Shown: in pieces, positions 54,229 through 62,451 of the stretch | Numbering within the stretch: the stretch's first letter is position 1 | How the letters are laid out: every line of letters starts with the position of its first letter | Assembly (NCBI GenBank): GCA_019449415.1 | Contig: JAGRPP010000023.1 | Location: 124,001 to 188,000, forward strand | Length of the DNA: 64,000 nt | DNA from: Geothrix sp. | GTDB lineage: Bacteria; Acidobacteriota; Holophagae; Holophagales; Holophagaceae | Direction: 5' to 3' | Position numbers and translations under genes: made by a program | The notes under the pieces: model-generated | Database searches by the model: none | The model's input: only the letters and a program-made list of their open reading frames with translations | What the model was told of the DNA's origin: nothing

Positions 54229-55604
54229 GCCTCTGGTCCCTGTTCCAGGTGGCCTCCCAAGTGGGAGGGGAGATCCTCGGCGACGGCACGGTGACACCCT
54301 CGTCCCTGTCCATGGATACCCGGACGATCCAGCCCGGTGCCTGCTTCGTCGCCCTGCGGGCGGAGCGGGATGGCCATGCGTTCTGTGCCCAGGCGGTCAA
54401 GGGGGGCGCTGCGGCCCTGCTGGTGGATCACCCTCTGGACAGCGGGTGTCCACAACTCGTGGTGCCCGATACCCTGGCGGCCCTCCAGCGCTGGGGCCAG
54501 GCGCGGCTGGCGGCCGTGCGGCCCCGGGCCGTGTTCGGCGTGACCGGCAGCGTCGGCAAGACCAGCACCAAGGAACTGCTGGCCGCGGCCGTGGGCGGCT
54601 GGAAGACGCCGGGCAACCGCAACAACACCCTGGGCCTGCCCGAAGCCCTGGCCACCCTGCCGGAGGGCCTGGGCGCCGCGGTGCTGGAAATGGGCATGAG
54701 CACGCCCGGCGAGATCCGCCGCCTGACGGAGATCGCCCCGCTGGATTTCGGGCTCATCACCCTGGTCGGCACGGCCCACATCGAGAACTTCGCCAAGGGC
54801 CAACAAGGCATCGCGGAGGCCAAGGGCGAGCTGGTGGCGGGCCTGGCCCCGGGGGGCGTCTGGGCGTACCTGGCGGCGGATGAGTGGTGCCGCTGGATCG
54901 CCGGGCAGCCCTGGGCCCGTCATGCCGAGGCCCTCCCTGTGGGCGAGGGGCAGGCCTATGGCTGGGAAGGGGTCGAATCCCTGGGCGCCGCCGGCGAGGC
55001 CTTCCGCTTGCGGACGCCCGCGGGCGAACTCCCGGTGCGGATCCAGCTGCCGGGGGAGCATCAGGTCCGGAACGCCGCCCTCGCCGCCGCCATCGCCCTC
55101 CTGGCCGGATTTGATCCGGAGCACGTCGCGGGGGGCCTGGGAGCCGTCCTGCCCGAGCCCGGCCGGGGGCGCCTCGTCCCGCTGGCGGGGGGCGGCTGCA
55201 TCCTGGATGAGAGCTACAACGCCAGCTTCGATTCCATCCTCGCCTGCACCCGGGCCCTCCTGCAGCTGCCGGGCGGCGAGGCCCTGGCCGTGCTGGGCTC
55301 CATGCGAGAGCTGGGCCCCGAGGCGCCGCGCATCCACCGCGAGACCGGCGCGGCCCTGAAGGCCCAGGGCCTTTCCCGCCTCTGGGCCTATGGCGACTTC
55401 GCGGCGGCCTACGCCGAGGGCTTCGGGTCCGGGGCCCGGGCCTTCCCGGATTTCGAGGCTTTGCGCGACGAGGCCGGGGGACTCTCCGCAATCCCGCCGG
55501 GAGCCCGTATCCTGGTGAAGGGAAGCCGATTCTGGCGGGCCGAGCGCGCCGTGGAATTCCTGCTGAAGTCGTCTCCCCCCAGTCCCCAGTCCTCAGGCTC
55601 TTGA
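54225..55604 (+). CDS. murF: UDP-N-acetylmuramoyl-tripeptide-D-Ala-D-Ala ligase MurF
   Basis: 459 residues. Mur-ligase ATP loop GVTGSVGKTSTKELLAAAV (about 104-122), NNTLGLPEALA, EMGMSTPGEIRRLTEIAPLDFGLITLVGTAHIENF, and DESYNASFDSILACTRALLQLPGGEALAVLGSMRELG near 330. It adds D-Ala-D-Ala to complete the pentapeptide. The ATG overlaps the last mini-ORF stop and uses the GGAGG of repeat unit 3, so its translation depends on the array. mraY starts 10 bases after the stop. Confidence 0.96.
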   Translation: MSLWSLFQVASQVGGEILGDGTVTPSSLSMDTRTIQPGACFVALRAERDGHAFCAQAVKGGAAALLVDHPLDSGCPQLVVPDTLAALQRWGQARLAAVRPRAVFGVTGSVGKTSTKELLAAAVGGWKTPGNRNNTLGLPEALATLPEGLGAAVLEMGMSTPGEIRRLTEIAPLDFGLITLVGTAHIENFAKGQQGIAEAKGELVAGLAPGGVWAYLAADEWCRWIAGQPWARHAEALPVGEGQAYGWEGVESLGAAGEAFRLRTPAGELPVRIQLPGEHQVRNAALAAAIALLAGFDPEHVAGGLGAVLPEPGRGRLVPLAGGGCILDESYNASFDSILACTRALLQLPGGEALAVLGSMRELGPEAPRIHRETGAALKAQGLSRLWAYGDFAAAYAEGFGSGARAFPDFEALRDEAGGLSAIPPGARILVKGSRFWRAERAVEFLLKSSPPSPQSSGS

Positions 55605-55614
55605 ACGGATCCCC

Positions 55615-56703
55615 ATGCTTCCCTGGCTGCTCTATCCCTTCCGCGACCTGGTCCCGGGCTTTTCCGTCTTCCGCTATGTGACCTTCCGCACGGCCATGGC
55701 CGCGGCCACGGCCATGGTGTTGAGCCTGCTGCTGGGCCCCTGGGTCATCCGCACCCTGACGGCCCTGAAGATGGGCCAGCACATCCGCGATGTCGGACCC
55801 GAGCACCACCAGAAGAAGGCGGGCACACCCACCATGGGCGGCATCCTCATCCTGCTGGTGATCACCGTATCCACGCTGCTCTGGTGCGATCTCAAGAACG
55901 GCGCCATCTGGGTGGCCCTCATGGCCCTGCTGGGCTTCGGCACCGTGGGTGCCTTCGACGACGCCCAGAAGCTGCTCAAGAAGCAGAACCTGGGCCTCAG
56001 CAGCTGGCAGAAGATGGCCCTGCTCACCGGTATCTCGCTGGTGGTGGCGTGGCTCATCCTGCATTTCGGCCTGCGGGGATCGGCCACCAGCCAGCTGTCC
56101 GTGCCCTTCTTCAAGAATTTCCGGCCGGATGTGGGCATCTTCCTGATCCCCTGGATCTGGCTGGTGATGGTGGGCACGAGCAACGCCGTGAACCTCACGG
56201 ATGGCCTGGACGGACTGGCCACGGGCGGCACGCTCATCGTGTCGCTCACCTACGCGATCCTGGCCTATGTGGTGGGTCATGTGAAGATCGCCGCCTACCT
56301 GGTGGTGCCCCATGTGCCCGGCGGCGCCGAACTGTCCGTGTTCATGGGGGCCATGGCGGGGGCCTGCCTGGGCTTCCTCTGGTACAACGCCCATCCCGCG
56401 GAAGTCTTCATGGGCGACACGGGTTCGCTGGGCCTGGGCGGCGCGCTGGGCACCGTGGCCGTCATCATCAAGCAGGAGGTGCTGCTGGTGATCGCCGGCG
56501 GCCTTTTCGTGGTGGAGGCGGTGAGCGTCATCCTGCAGGTGGGCAGCTTCAAGCTGCGGGGCGGGAAACGCATCTTCCGTATGGCGCCCTTCCACCACCA
56601 CCTCGAGCTGGGCGGGCTGCAGGAAACGAAAGTGGTGATCCGGATGTGGATCACCGCCATCGTCTGCTCGATCCTGGCCCTCAGCTCTCTGAAGCTGCGA
56701 TAG
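55615..56703 (+). CDS. mraY: Phospho-N-acetylmuramoyl-pentapeptide-transferase
   Basis: 362 residues with about ten membrane segments. HQKKAGTPTMGGILIL, FLGTVGAFDDAQKLLKKQNLGLSSWQK-type acidic loop, NLTDGLDGLATG, FMGDTGSLGLGGALGTVAV and MAPFHHHLELGG (the His-rich loop) are all present. It makes lipid I. The 3' end overlaps the antisense EAL gene by 23 bases. Confidence 0.97.
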   Translation: MLPWLLYPFRDLVPGFSVFRYVTFRTAMAAATAMVLSLLLGPWVIRTLTALKMGQHIRDVGPEHHQKKAGTPTMGGILILLVITVSTLLWCDLKNGAIWVALMALLGFGTVGAFDDAQKLLKKQNLGLSSWQKMALLTGISLVVAWLILHFGLRGSATSQLSVPFFKNFRPDVGIFLIPWIWLVMVGTSNAVNLTDGLDGLATGGTLIVSLTYAILAYVVGHVKIAAYLVVPHVPGGAELSVFMGAMAGACLGFLWYNAHPAEVFMGDTGSLGLGGALGTVAVIIKQEVLLVIAGGLFVVEAVSVILQVGSFKLRGGKRIFRMAPFHHHLELGGLQETKVVIRMWITAIVCSILALSSLKLR

Positions 56704-57448
56704 GCCCTGCGATCGGCCTGGGCCGGGTCGGCCAGGGCTGGCCCAGGATGAAACCCTGGCCCCAGGGCACATCGGCATCCATGACGGATTCGAGCTCCTC
56801 GAGCGTCTCGATGCCCTCGGCGATGAAGCCGATGCACATGCGCTGGGCGAAGTGGGAGAGGGCGTTGAGCAGTGCGGCCTGGTAGGGGCGGCGGTGGACC
56901 TGCTCCACGAGGCTGCGGTCGGCCTTGATGAAATCCGGGGCCAGGCGGGCCATGTGGGTGAGGCTGGCCACGCCGGCCCCCAGGTCGTCCACCGCCAGGC
57001 GCAGGCCGGCATCGCGCAGCTTCTGGGCATAGCGCTGGAGCGCCGCCAGATCATGCACGCCCTGGGATTCGGTGAACTCCATCACCACGCGCTCCACGGG
57101 GAAGGGCAGGGCCTCCAGCCAGCGCGGGAGGCAGTCCCAGAACCCCGGGGCTTCCAGGCTCACCGGCTCGAGGTTCACGAAATGCAGGAAGTCGCCTTCG
57201 CCGTGGCGGGCGAGGGCGGCGAAGGTGGCATCGAGGAAGCGCAGGTCCAAGGCCAGACGGTCCGCCGGAGCCAGGCCCGGATCCTGGAGGATCGGGCCCA
57301 CGGGGTGGGTCACGCCCGCCGCATCCAGGTGCCGGGCCAGGTACTCCTGGGCCATCATGCGGTTGTCCCGCAGCCGGTACATGGGCTGGACATGGGGTAC
57401 GATGGCGCCCTCGCCGCTCAGCAGATGTTCCAGGATGCCCTTCTGCAT
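56681..57448 (-). CDS. EAL-domain cyclic-di-GMP phosphodiesterase
   Basis: 255 residues, stand-alone EAL domain without sensor or GGDEF. Signature equivalents: EYLAR in the EAL position, N in HFVNLEPVSLE, E in VVMEFTES, DD in LAVDDLGAGVASL, K in PDFIKADRSLV, E in FIAEGIETLEEL and Q in GQGFILGQP. The catalytic acidic residues are present (EAL reads EYL), so activity is likely but unproven. It lies antisense between mraY and murD, with 78 bases to the murD ATG. Alternative starts exist upstream; the ATG at 57448 is the first before the domain. Confidence 0.85.
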   Translation of the reverse strand: MQKGILEHLLSGEGAIVPHVQPMYRLRDNRMMAQEYLARHLDAAGVTHPVGPILQDPGLAPADRLALDLRFLDATFAALARHGEGDFLHFVNLEPVSLEAPGFWDCLPRWLEALPFPVERVVMEFTESQGVHDLAALQRYAQKLRDAGLRLAVDDLGAGVASLTHMARLAPDFIKADRSLVEQVHRRPYQAALLNALSHFAQRMCIGFIAEGIETLEELESVMDADVPWGQGFILGQPWPTRPRPIAGPIAASES

Positions 57449-57526
57449 GACCGCTCCATACAAGGGCCGGAACGGCAGTGTACCCCATGGCGGGCCGTCC
57501 CCCGCTACGCTGGAGCGGGAGGCTGC

Positions 57527-58852
57527 ATGAGGACCGTGGTCATGGGGGCAGGGCGCTCGGGCTTGGCGGCGGCCCGTTTCCTGGCGGCGGCCGGGCGGCC
57601 GGTGGTAGTTACGGACAGCCGCTCCGGACCCAGCCCTGTTCTGGAGCTCGCCCTGGCGAAGGCGGGCATTCCCGGCGTCTGGGGGAGTCACCCCGAGGCC
57701 CTGCTGGAGCGCTGCGGCGAGCTCATCATCAGCCCCGGCATTTCCCGCAGCGCGCCCTTCGTGGCCGAGGCCCTGGCCCGGGGCATCTCCGTGATCGGCG
57801 AGGTGGAATTAGCCCATCGCGCCCTCCGCGCCCGGAACGACGGAAGCCTCGTGCTCGCCGTGACGGGCACCAACGGCAAGAGCACCACCACGGATCTGGC
57901 GGCGCACCTGCTGCGGACCGCGGGGTCGCCCTCGGTGGCCTGCGGCAACCTGGGCACCCCCGTGATCGAAGCCGTCGCGGCCGGCGCCCCCGGCACGGCC
58001 TATGTGGTGGAGCTGAGCAGCTACCAGCTCGAATCCCTGGTGGCGTTCCATGCGGAGGGCGCCGCCTTCCTCAACCTCACGCCCGACCACCTCGCGCGCC
58101 ACGGCACCCTTGAGGCCTACCGCCAGGCCAAGCTGCGGATCTTCGAACGGCAGGGCGCCGAGGATCTCCGCGTGGTGCCCGCCGCCCACCCCGAGTGGTG
58201 GGAGGATGCCCCGGGGATGGGGCACGCCGCCCGGTTCGGCTGGACGCCCTGCGAAGCCTGGTGTGACGGGGAAGGCCACTTGAACCTTCATGGAGAGGCG
58301 CTCCTCCACCGCGGCGAGCTGCGCCTTCCGGGCGACCACAATGTGGAGAATGCCCTGGCAGCGGCGCTGTTGGCCCGTCACGGCGGGGCCAGCCTGGAGG
58401 CCATCCGCGAGGGCCTGCGGAGCTACCCCGGGCTGGCCCACCGCATCGCCTTCTGTGGCGAGAAGGGCGGCGTCCGCGCCTACAACGACTCCAAGGGCAC
58501 CAATGTGGATGCCACGCTCACCGCCATCAAGGCGCTGCCGGGGCCCCTCGTGCTGCTGCTGGGCGGCACGGACAAGGGCGCCAGCTACGGGCCCCTCCGC
58601 GCGGCGCTCGAGGGCAAGCTGCGGCGCCTCGTCTTCCTCGGCGAGGCCATTCCCCAGCTCACCCGCGATCTCGGCGATCTGCCTCACGAGGTGGTGCCGG
58701 CCTTCGACGATGCCGTCCACGCAGGCCTGGCCCTGGCCCGGCCCGGTGACCAGGTGCTCCTCAGCCCAGCCTGCGCCAGCTTCGACCAGTTCGACAACTT
58801 CGAACAGCGCGGCGAGCGATTCGAAGCGCTGATCAGGGCCTGGCTCGAGTAA
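57527..58852 (+). CDS. murD: UDP-N-acetylmuramoylalanine-D-glutamate ligase MurD
   Basis: 441 residues. N-terminal Rossmann VVMGAGRSGLAAARFL, Mur ATP loop AVTGTNGKSTTTDLAAHLL (about 112), ELSSYQLESLVAF, FLNLTPDHLARHGTLEAYRQAK, VRAYNDSKGTNVDATLTAIKAL and LLGGTDKGASYGPL, then LLSPACASFDQFDNFEQRGERF. It adds D-Glu. GGGAGG lies before the ATG. The cluster ends here: no ftsW, murG or murC follows. Confidence 0.96.
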   Translation: MRTVVMGAGRSGLAAARFLAAAGRPVVVTDSRSGPSPVLELALAKAGIPGVWGSHPEALLERCGELIISPGISRSAPFVAEALARGISVIGEVELAHRALRARNDGSLVLAVTGTNGKSTTTDLAAHLLRTAGSPSVACGNLGTPVIEAVAAGAPGTAYVVELSSYQLESLVAFHAEGAAFLNLTPDHLARHGTLEAYRQAKLRIFERQGAEDLRVVPAAHPEWWEDAPGMGHAARFGWTPCEAWCDGEGHLNLHGEALLHRGELRLPGDHNVENALAAALLARHGGASLEAIREGLRSYPGLAHRIAFCGEKGGVRAYNDSKGTNVDATLTAIKALPGPLVLLLGGTDKGASYGPLRAALEGKLRRLVFLGEAIPQLTRDLGDLPHEVVPAFDDAVHAGLALARPGDQVLLSPACASFDQFDNFEQRGERFEALIRAWLE

Positions 58853-58977
58853 AATCACTCTTGGATCGTCTTTGATCGACTGAACGGGCCTCCTTCCCGG
58901 AACCATCGCCAGGATCCATGTGTGCGGGGTTCCAGAGAGGCTCTGGAGCCCGCCTCCGTCGTCCTCCTGGAGAGCCC

Positions 58978-60396
58978 ATGCACGACCCCGCCCGAATCGC
59001 TTCCGACCTGCGCGCCATGCTGGGTGCCGATGCCGTCCTGACTGAGGCGGAGGATCTCGTCCGCTACGAGTCGGGCTGGCGGTACGGGAAGGGCAAGGCC
59101 CTGCTGGCGGCCCGCCCCGGGACCACGGCCGAAGTGTCGAAGCTCATGGCCTACTGCCAGGGGCGCGGGATCCGGGTGATGCCCCAGGGGGCCAACACCG
59201 GGCTGGTGGGCGCTTCCAATCCCGACGCCAGCGGCCAGATGCTGGTGCTCAGCCTGGAGCGCCTGAACAAGCGCCTGGAGATCGATCCGATCAACCGCAC
59301 CGCGGTAGTGGACGGCGGCCTGTTGCTCAGCGCGCTCAACGAGGCCCTTTCCGCGCACGGCCTCATGTTCCCCATCGATCTCGGGGCAGATCCCACCATC
59401 GGCGGCATGATCGCCACCAACACCGGCGGCACGCGTCTCCTGAAGTACGGGGATGTGCGCCACAACTTGCAGGGCCTGGAGGTCGTGCTGGCGGACGGCA
59501 CGGTGGTCGATGCGCTGAACCACCTGCGGAAGAACAACACGGGCCTGGACCTCAAGCAGCTCTTCGTGGGCACCAGTGGCGTCTACGGCGTGATCACGGG
59601 GGCGGTGCTGCAGGTGGTGCCCGTGCCCCGCCAGCATGCGGTGGCCCTGGTGGGCTGCATCTCGGGCGAGGCCGTGCTGGCCCTGATGCAGGTTCTTGAG
59701 CGCGAACTTGCGGATGTGTTCACGGCCTACGAAGTCATCAGCGCCAACGCCCTGAATCCGGTGTTCGCGCACCACGAGGACATCCGGAATCCTTACGGCG
59801 CCGGCAAACCTCCCGCCTACACGGCGCTGGTGGAACTGTCGTCCACCCTGCCCGAAGCCGCCTTGAACTTGCCTGAGGTCCTGGAGGAGCGTCTGGGCGC
59901 CTTCCTGGAAAGCGATGCGGGCGAAGGGGTCGCGGATGTGTTCATGGGCAAGCCCGAGGATTTCTGGGCCATTCGCCACCACATCAGCGAGAGCCTGCGC
60001 AACGAAGGCAAAGTGCTGGCCTTCGACATCAGCGTGCCCCGCAGCCGCATGGCGGCTTTCACCGATGCGGCGGTGGCCCTCCTGGCCAAGGATTACCCCT
60101 TCGTCCGGGCCTGCGACTTCGGTCATTGGGGCGATGGGGGTACGCACCTCAACCTGGTCTGGACCGAAGCGGAATCACCGCGGCCGACCGCAGAGATCGT
60201 CGAGGAACTGCAGACCCGGATCTACGAGCTGGCGGTGCGCGGTTTCGACGGCTCGTACAGCGCCGAGCATGGCGTCGGACCCCATAACCAGCGGTTCTAT
60301 GACGCCTACACGCCGGAGCCGGTGAAGGGCGTGAATCATGCGCTCAAGCAGCGCCTCGATCCCAAGAATCTTTTGGGCACCACGCGCTTGGACTGA
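58978..60396 (+). CDS. FAD-binding 2-hydroxyacid dehydrogenase (D-lactate/glycolate oxidase type)
   Basis: 472 residues. FAD-binding PCMH/FAD_binding_4 domain (VMPQGANTGLVGASNPD, VDGGLLLSALNEAL, LGADPTIGGMIATNTGGTRLLKYGDVRHNLQGLEVVLADG, LFVGTSGVYGVIT) and a C-terminal FAD_oxidase_C domain ending in DFGHWGDGGTHLNLVW and SAEHGVGPHNQRFYD. The His-x-Gly and metal-binding His motifs fit D-lactate, D-2-hydroxyglutarate or glycolate dehydrogenases; the exact substrate is uncertain. The adjacent DASS transporter suggests import of a dicarboxylate or hydroxyacid. Confidence 0.85.
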   Translation: MHDPARIASDLRAMLGADAVLTEAEDLVRYESGWRYGKGKALLAARPGTTAEVSKLMAYCQGRGIRVMPQGANTGLVGASNPDASGQMLVLSLERLNKRLEIDPINRTAVVDGGLLLSALNEALSAHGLMFPIDLGADPTIGGMIATNTGGTRLLKYGDVRHNLQGLEVVLADGTVVDALNHLRKNNTGLDLKQLFVGTSGVYGVITGAVLQVVPVPRQHAVALVGCISGEAVLALMQVLERELADVFTAYEVISANALNPVFAHHEDIRNPYGAGKPPAYTALVELSSTLPEAALNLPEVLEERLGAFLESDAGEGVADVFMGKPEDFWAIRHHISESLRNEGKVLAFDISVPRSRMAAFTDAAVALLAKDYPFVRACDFGHWGDGGTHLNLVWTEAESPRPTAEIVEELQTRIYELAVRGFDGSYSAEHGVGPHNQRFYDAYTPEPVKGVNHALKQRLDPKNLLGTTRLD

Positions 60397-60420
60397 ACGA
60401 CCCTCTGAAAGGAATGACCC

Positions 60421-61820
60421 ATGGGCGGCAAGAAGTGGCTCTACCTGGTGCTGGCTTTCGCCTGTCTGGCGGGGATCCTGTGGTTCATGCCCACCTCGGC
60501 GGTGCTGAAGCCCGCGGCGAAGGCCTCGTTGGCCATCGCGGTCTTCGCCATCATCGTCTGGGTCACGCAGGCCCTGGATGATGCGCTGAGCGCCCTCGTC
60601 ATCGTGTTCCTGCTCGCAGCCCTGAAGGCCACGGACCTCGCGGGATCCTTCGCGGGCTATTCCCGGCGTTGTGGCTCATCGTCATCGGCTTCATCATGGC
60701 GGCCTGCATGGAGAAATCGGGGTTGTCCAAGCGAATCGCCCTGTTCCTGGTGAACGCGGCGGGCGGCTCAGCCATCAAGGTCTATTGGGCCGTGGCCGTG
60801 GTCATGGCGGTCCTGAGCTTCCTCGTCCCCTCCATCACGGCCCGCACCCTGTTGATGCTGCCCATCATCCTCGGCGTGGGCCAGGCCTTCGGAACCAAGC
60901 CCGGCGAAAGCAACATCGTCAAGGCGCTGCTCTTCATCGTGGCCATGAGCGGCACCATGATGAGCATCGGCGTCCTCACCGCCCATGTGGGTAATCCCAT
61001 CACGGCGGGCCTCATCCAGACCGCCACCAAGAGCACCATCTCGTGGTCCCAGTGGCTCAAGGTGGGCGCCCCGCCGGCCTTCATCCTGGCCTTTGTGTCG
61101 GTCTATGTGATCCAGCTGATGTGGCCGCCCGAGTTCAAGAACCTGGGCAAGGGCCAGGACTTCGTCCGCACCGAGCTGGCCGCCCTGGGCAAGTTCAGCG
61201 GCATGGAGGCTTACACACTGGCAGTCTTCCTGCTCACCCTTGTCCTCTGGGCCACGGACTCCTTCCACAAGATCAATGTGGTGATCATCGGCATGCTGTC
61301 CGTGATCCTGCTGCTCTGGCCCAGCAAGGGCGTGATGACCTGGAAGGAAGCCCAGCAGAAGGTACCCTGGAATGTCTTCGTGCTGTACGGTGCGGGCCTG
61401 TCGATGGGAACGGCGCTGGCCAGCTCGGGTGCGGCGAAATGGCTGGCGGGCACCATGCTCTCCCCCATCGTCACCATGCCCCACGCGGTTCAGATGGTGA
61501 TCCTCATCTGGTTCATCACCGGCCTGCAGATCTTCTTCACGGGGGGTGGCCCGAAGACCACGGCACTGACGCCGATCATCATCGCCCACGCTGTGGCCAT
61601 CGGCGCGAACCCCCTGGGTTTCGCCCTCATCCTCGGAATGAACATGCAGCATCAGTACCTCCTGCCGGTGAGCAACATGCCCAACGCCGTGGCCATGGGC
61701 ACCGGTCATGTCACCACCAAGGAGCTGATGAAGACCGGCGCCGTGATGAGCGTGCTGGCCGCCGTCTTCATGACCGGCGTGGTCTTCACCTACTGGAAGT
61801 GGCTGGGACTCGTCCAGTGA
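60421..61820 (+). pseudogene. DASS-family (SLC13-like) anion transporter with a frameshift
   Basis: The first 80 residues (60421-60663) give two membrane segments ending AGYS; the rest (from about 60663, read one base back) continues ALWLIVIGFIMAACMEKSGLSKRIALFLV to the stop at 61820. The two halves form a single membrane protein of about 466 residues if one C is restored at the CCC of 60662-60664, which would give GYSPALW, a normal DASS motif. Later motifs include SIGVLTAHVGNPITAGL, LYGAGLSMGTALASSG and FFTGGGPKTTALTPIIIAHA, so all functional parts are otherwise present. Either a recent single-base deletion in a C run or a sequencing error. Confidence 0.8.
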
Positions 61821-61870
61821 TCGCCACCGCCGAGGTCTGGCGGTAGATTCAGGGATCGTTCGGAGACTTC

Positions 61871-62377
61871 ATGCGCTCTTTCATTCTTGCCCTGCTGCTC
61901 GCGGCGCCCCTGGCCTCCCAGGCGGCCGCCCCCAAGACTGATGGCTTCTCGCCGGTCCGCTTCCTGGTGGGCCAGTGGAAGGGCGAGGGCGATGGTCAGG
62001 CCGGTCAGGCCGCCGGAGCTGCGACCTTCCGCTTCGAGCTGGAGGGGAAGGCTCTGATCCGCCGCAGCCATGCGGACTATCCCGCCGCCAACGGGCGCCT
62101 CGCCTCCCATCACGAGGATCTGATGACGATCTTCGCCGAAGGCGGACAGCTGAAGGCCATCTACTTCGACAACGAGGGCCATGTCATCCGCTACGCCGCG
62201 GCCACCGTGCCCGGGGGCGTGGCCTTTACCAGCGAACCGGCCCCCGGTCCCCGATTCCGTCTGACCTACCTGCAGAAACCCGACGCCACCGTCACCGTGC
62301 GCTTCGAGATCGCCCCGCCCTCGGCGCCGGACGCCTTCAAGACTTACCTCGAAGGGGTCACGCGCCAGGTGAAGTGA
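61871..62377 (+). CDS. Secreted protein resembling the DUF1579/heme-binding barrel family
   Basis: 168 residues with a signal peptide (MRSFILALLLAAPLASQAAA). The mature part starts with a FSPVRFLVGQWKGEGDG strand and turn, then TFRFELEGKALIRRSHADYPA, LMTIFAEGGQLKAIYFDNEGHVIRYAA and a final RFRLTYLQKPDATVTVRFEIAPP, a pattern of ten-stranded up-down barrels (DUF1579/THAP4-like). Ligand and role unknown. A strong terminator follows 27 bases after the stop. Confidence 0.7.
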   Translation: MRSFILALLLAAPLASQAAAPKTDGFSPVRFLVGQWKGEGDGQAGQAAGAATFRFELEGKALIRRSHADYPAANGRLASHHEDLMTIFAEGGQLKAIYFDNEGHVIRYAAATVPGGVAFTSEPAPGPRFRLTYLQKPDATVTVRFEIAPPSAPDAFKTYLEGVTRQVK

Positions 62378-62404
62378 CAGCCTCCAAGGGCGTTCCCGGC
62401 CGCA

Positions 62405-62436
62405 AAAAAGGGCCCCCGGGATCGGGGGCCCTTTTT
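62405..62436. terminator. Bidirectional intrinsic terminator
   Basis: Perfect 14-pair stem AAAAAGGGCCCCCG / CGGGGGCCCTTTTT with a 4-base loop GGAT. It lies between the convergent DUF1579-like gene and ccsA and has T runs on both strands. Confidence 0.95.
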
Positions 62437-62451
62437 GCAGGTTTGAAAAGC

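Noticed and set aside
53664..55337. Minus-strand ORF spanning the repeat array and murF
   Set aside because: Repeat-derived Cys/Arg-rich shadow; no motif and opposite to coupled genes.
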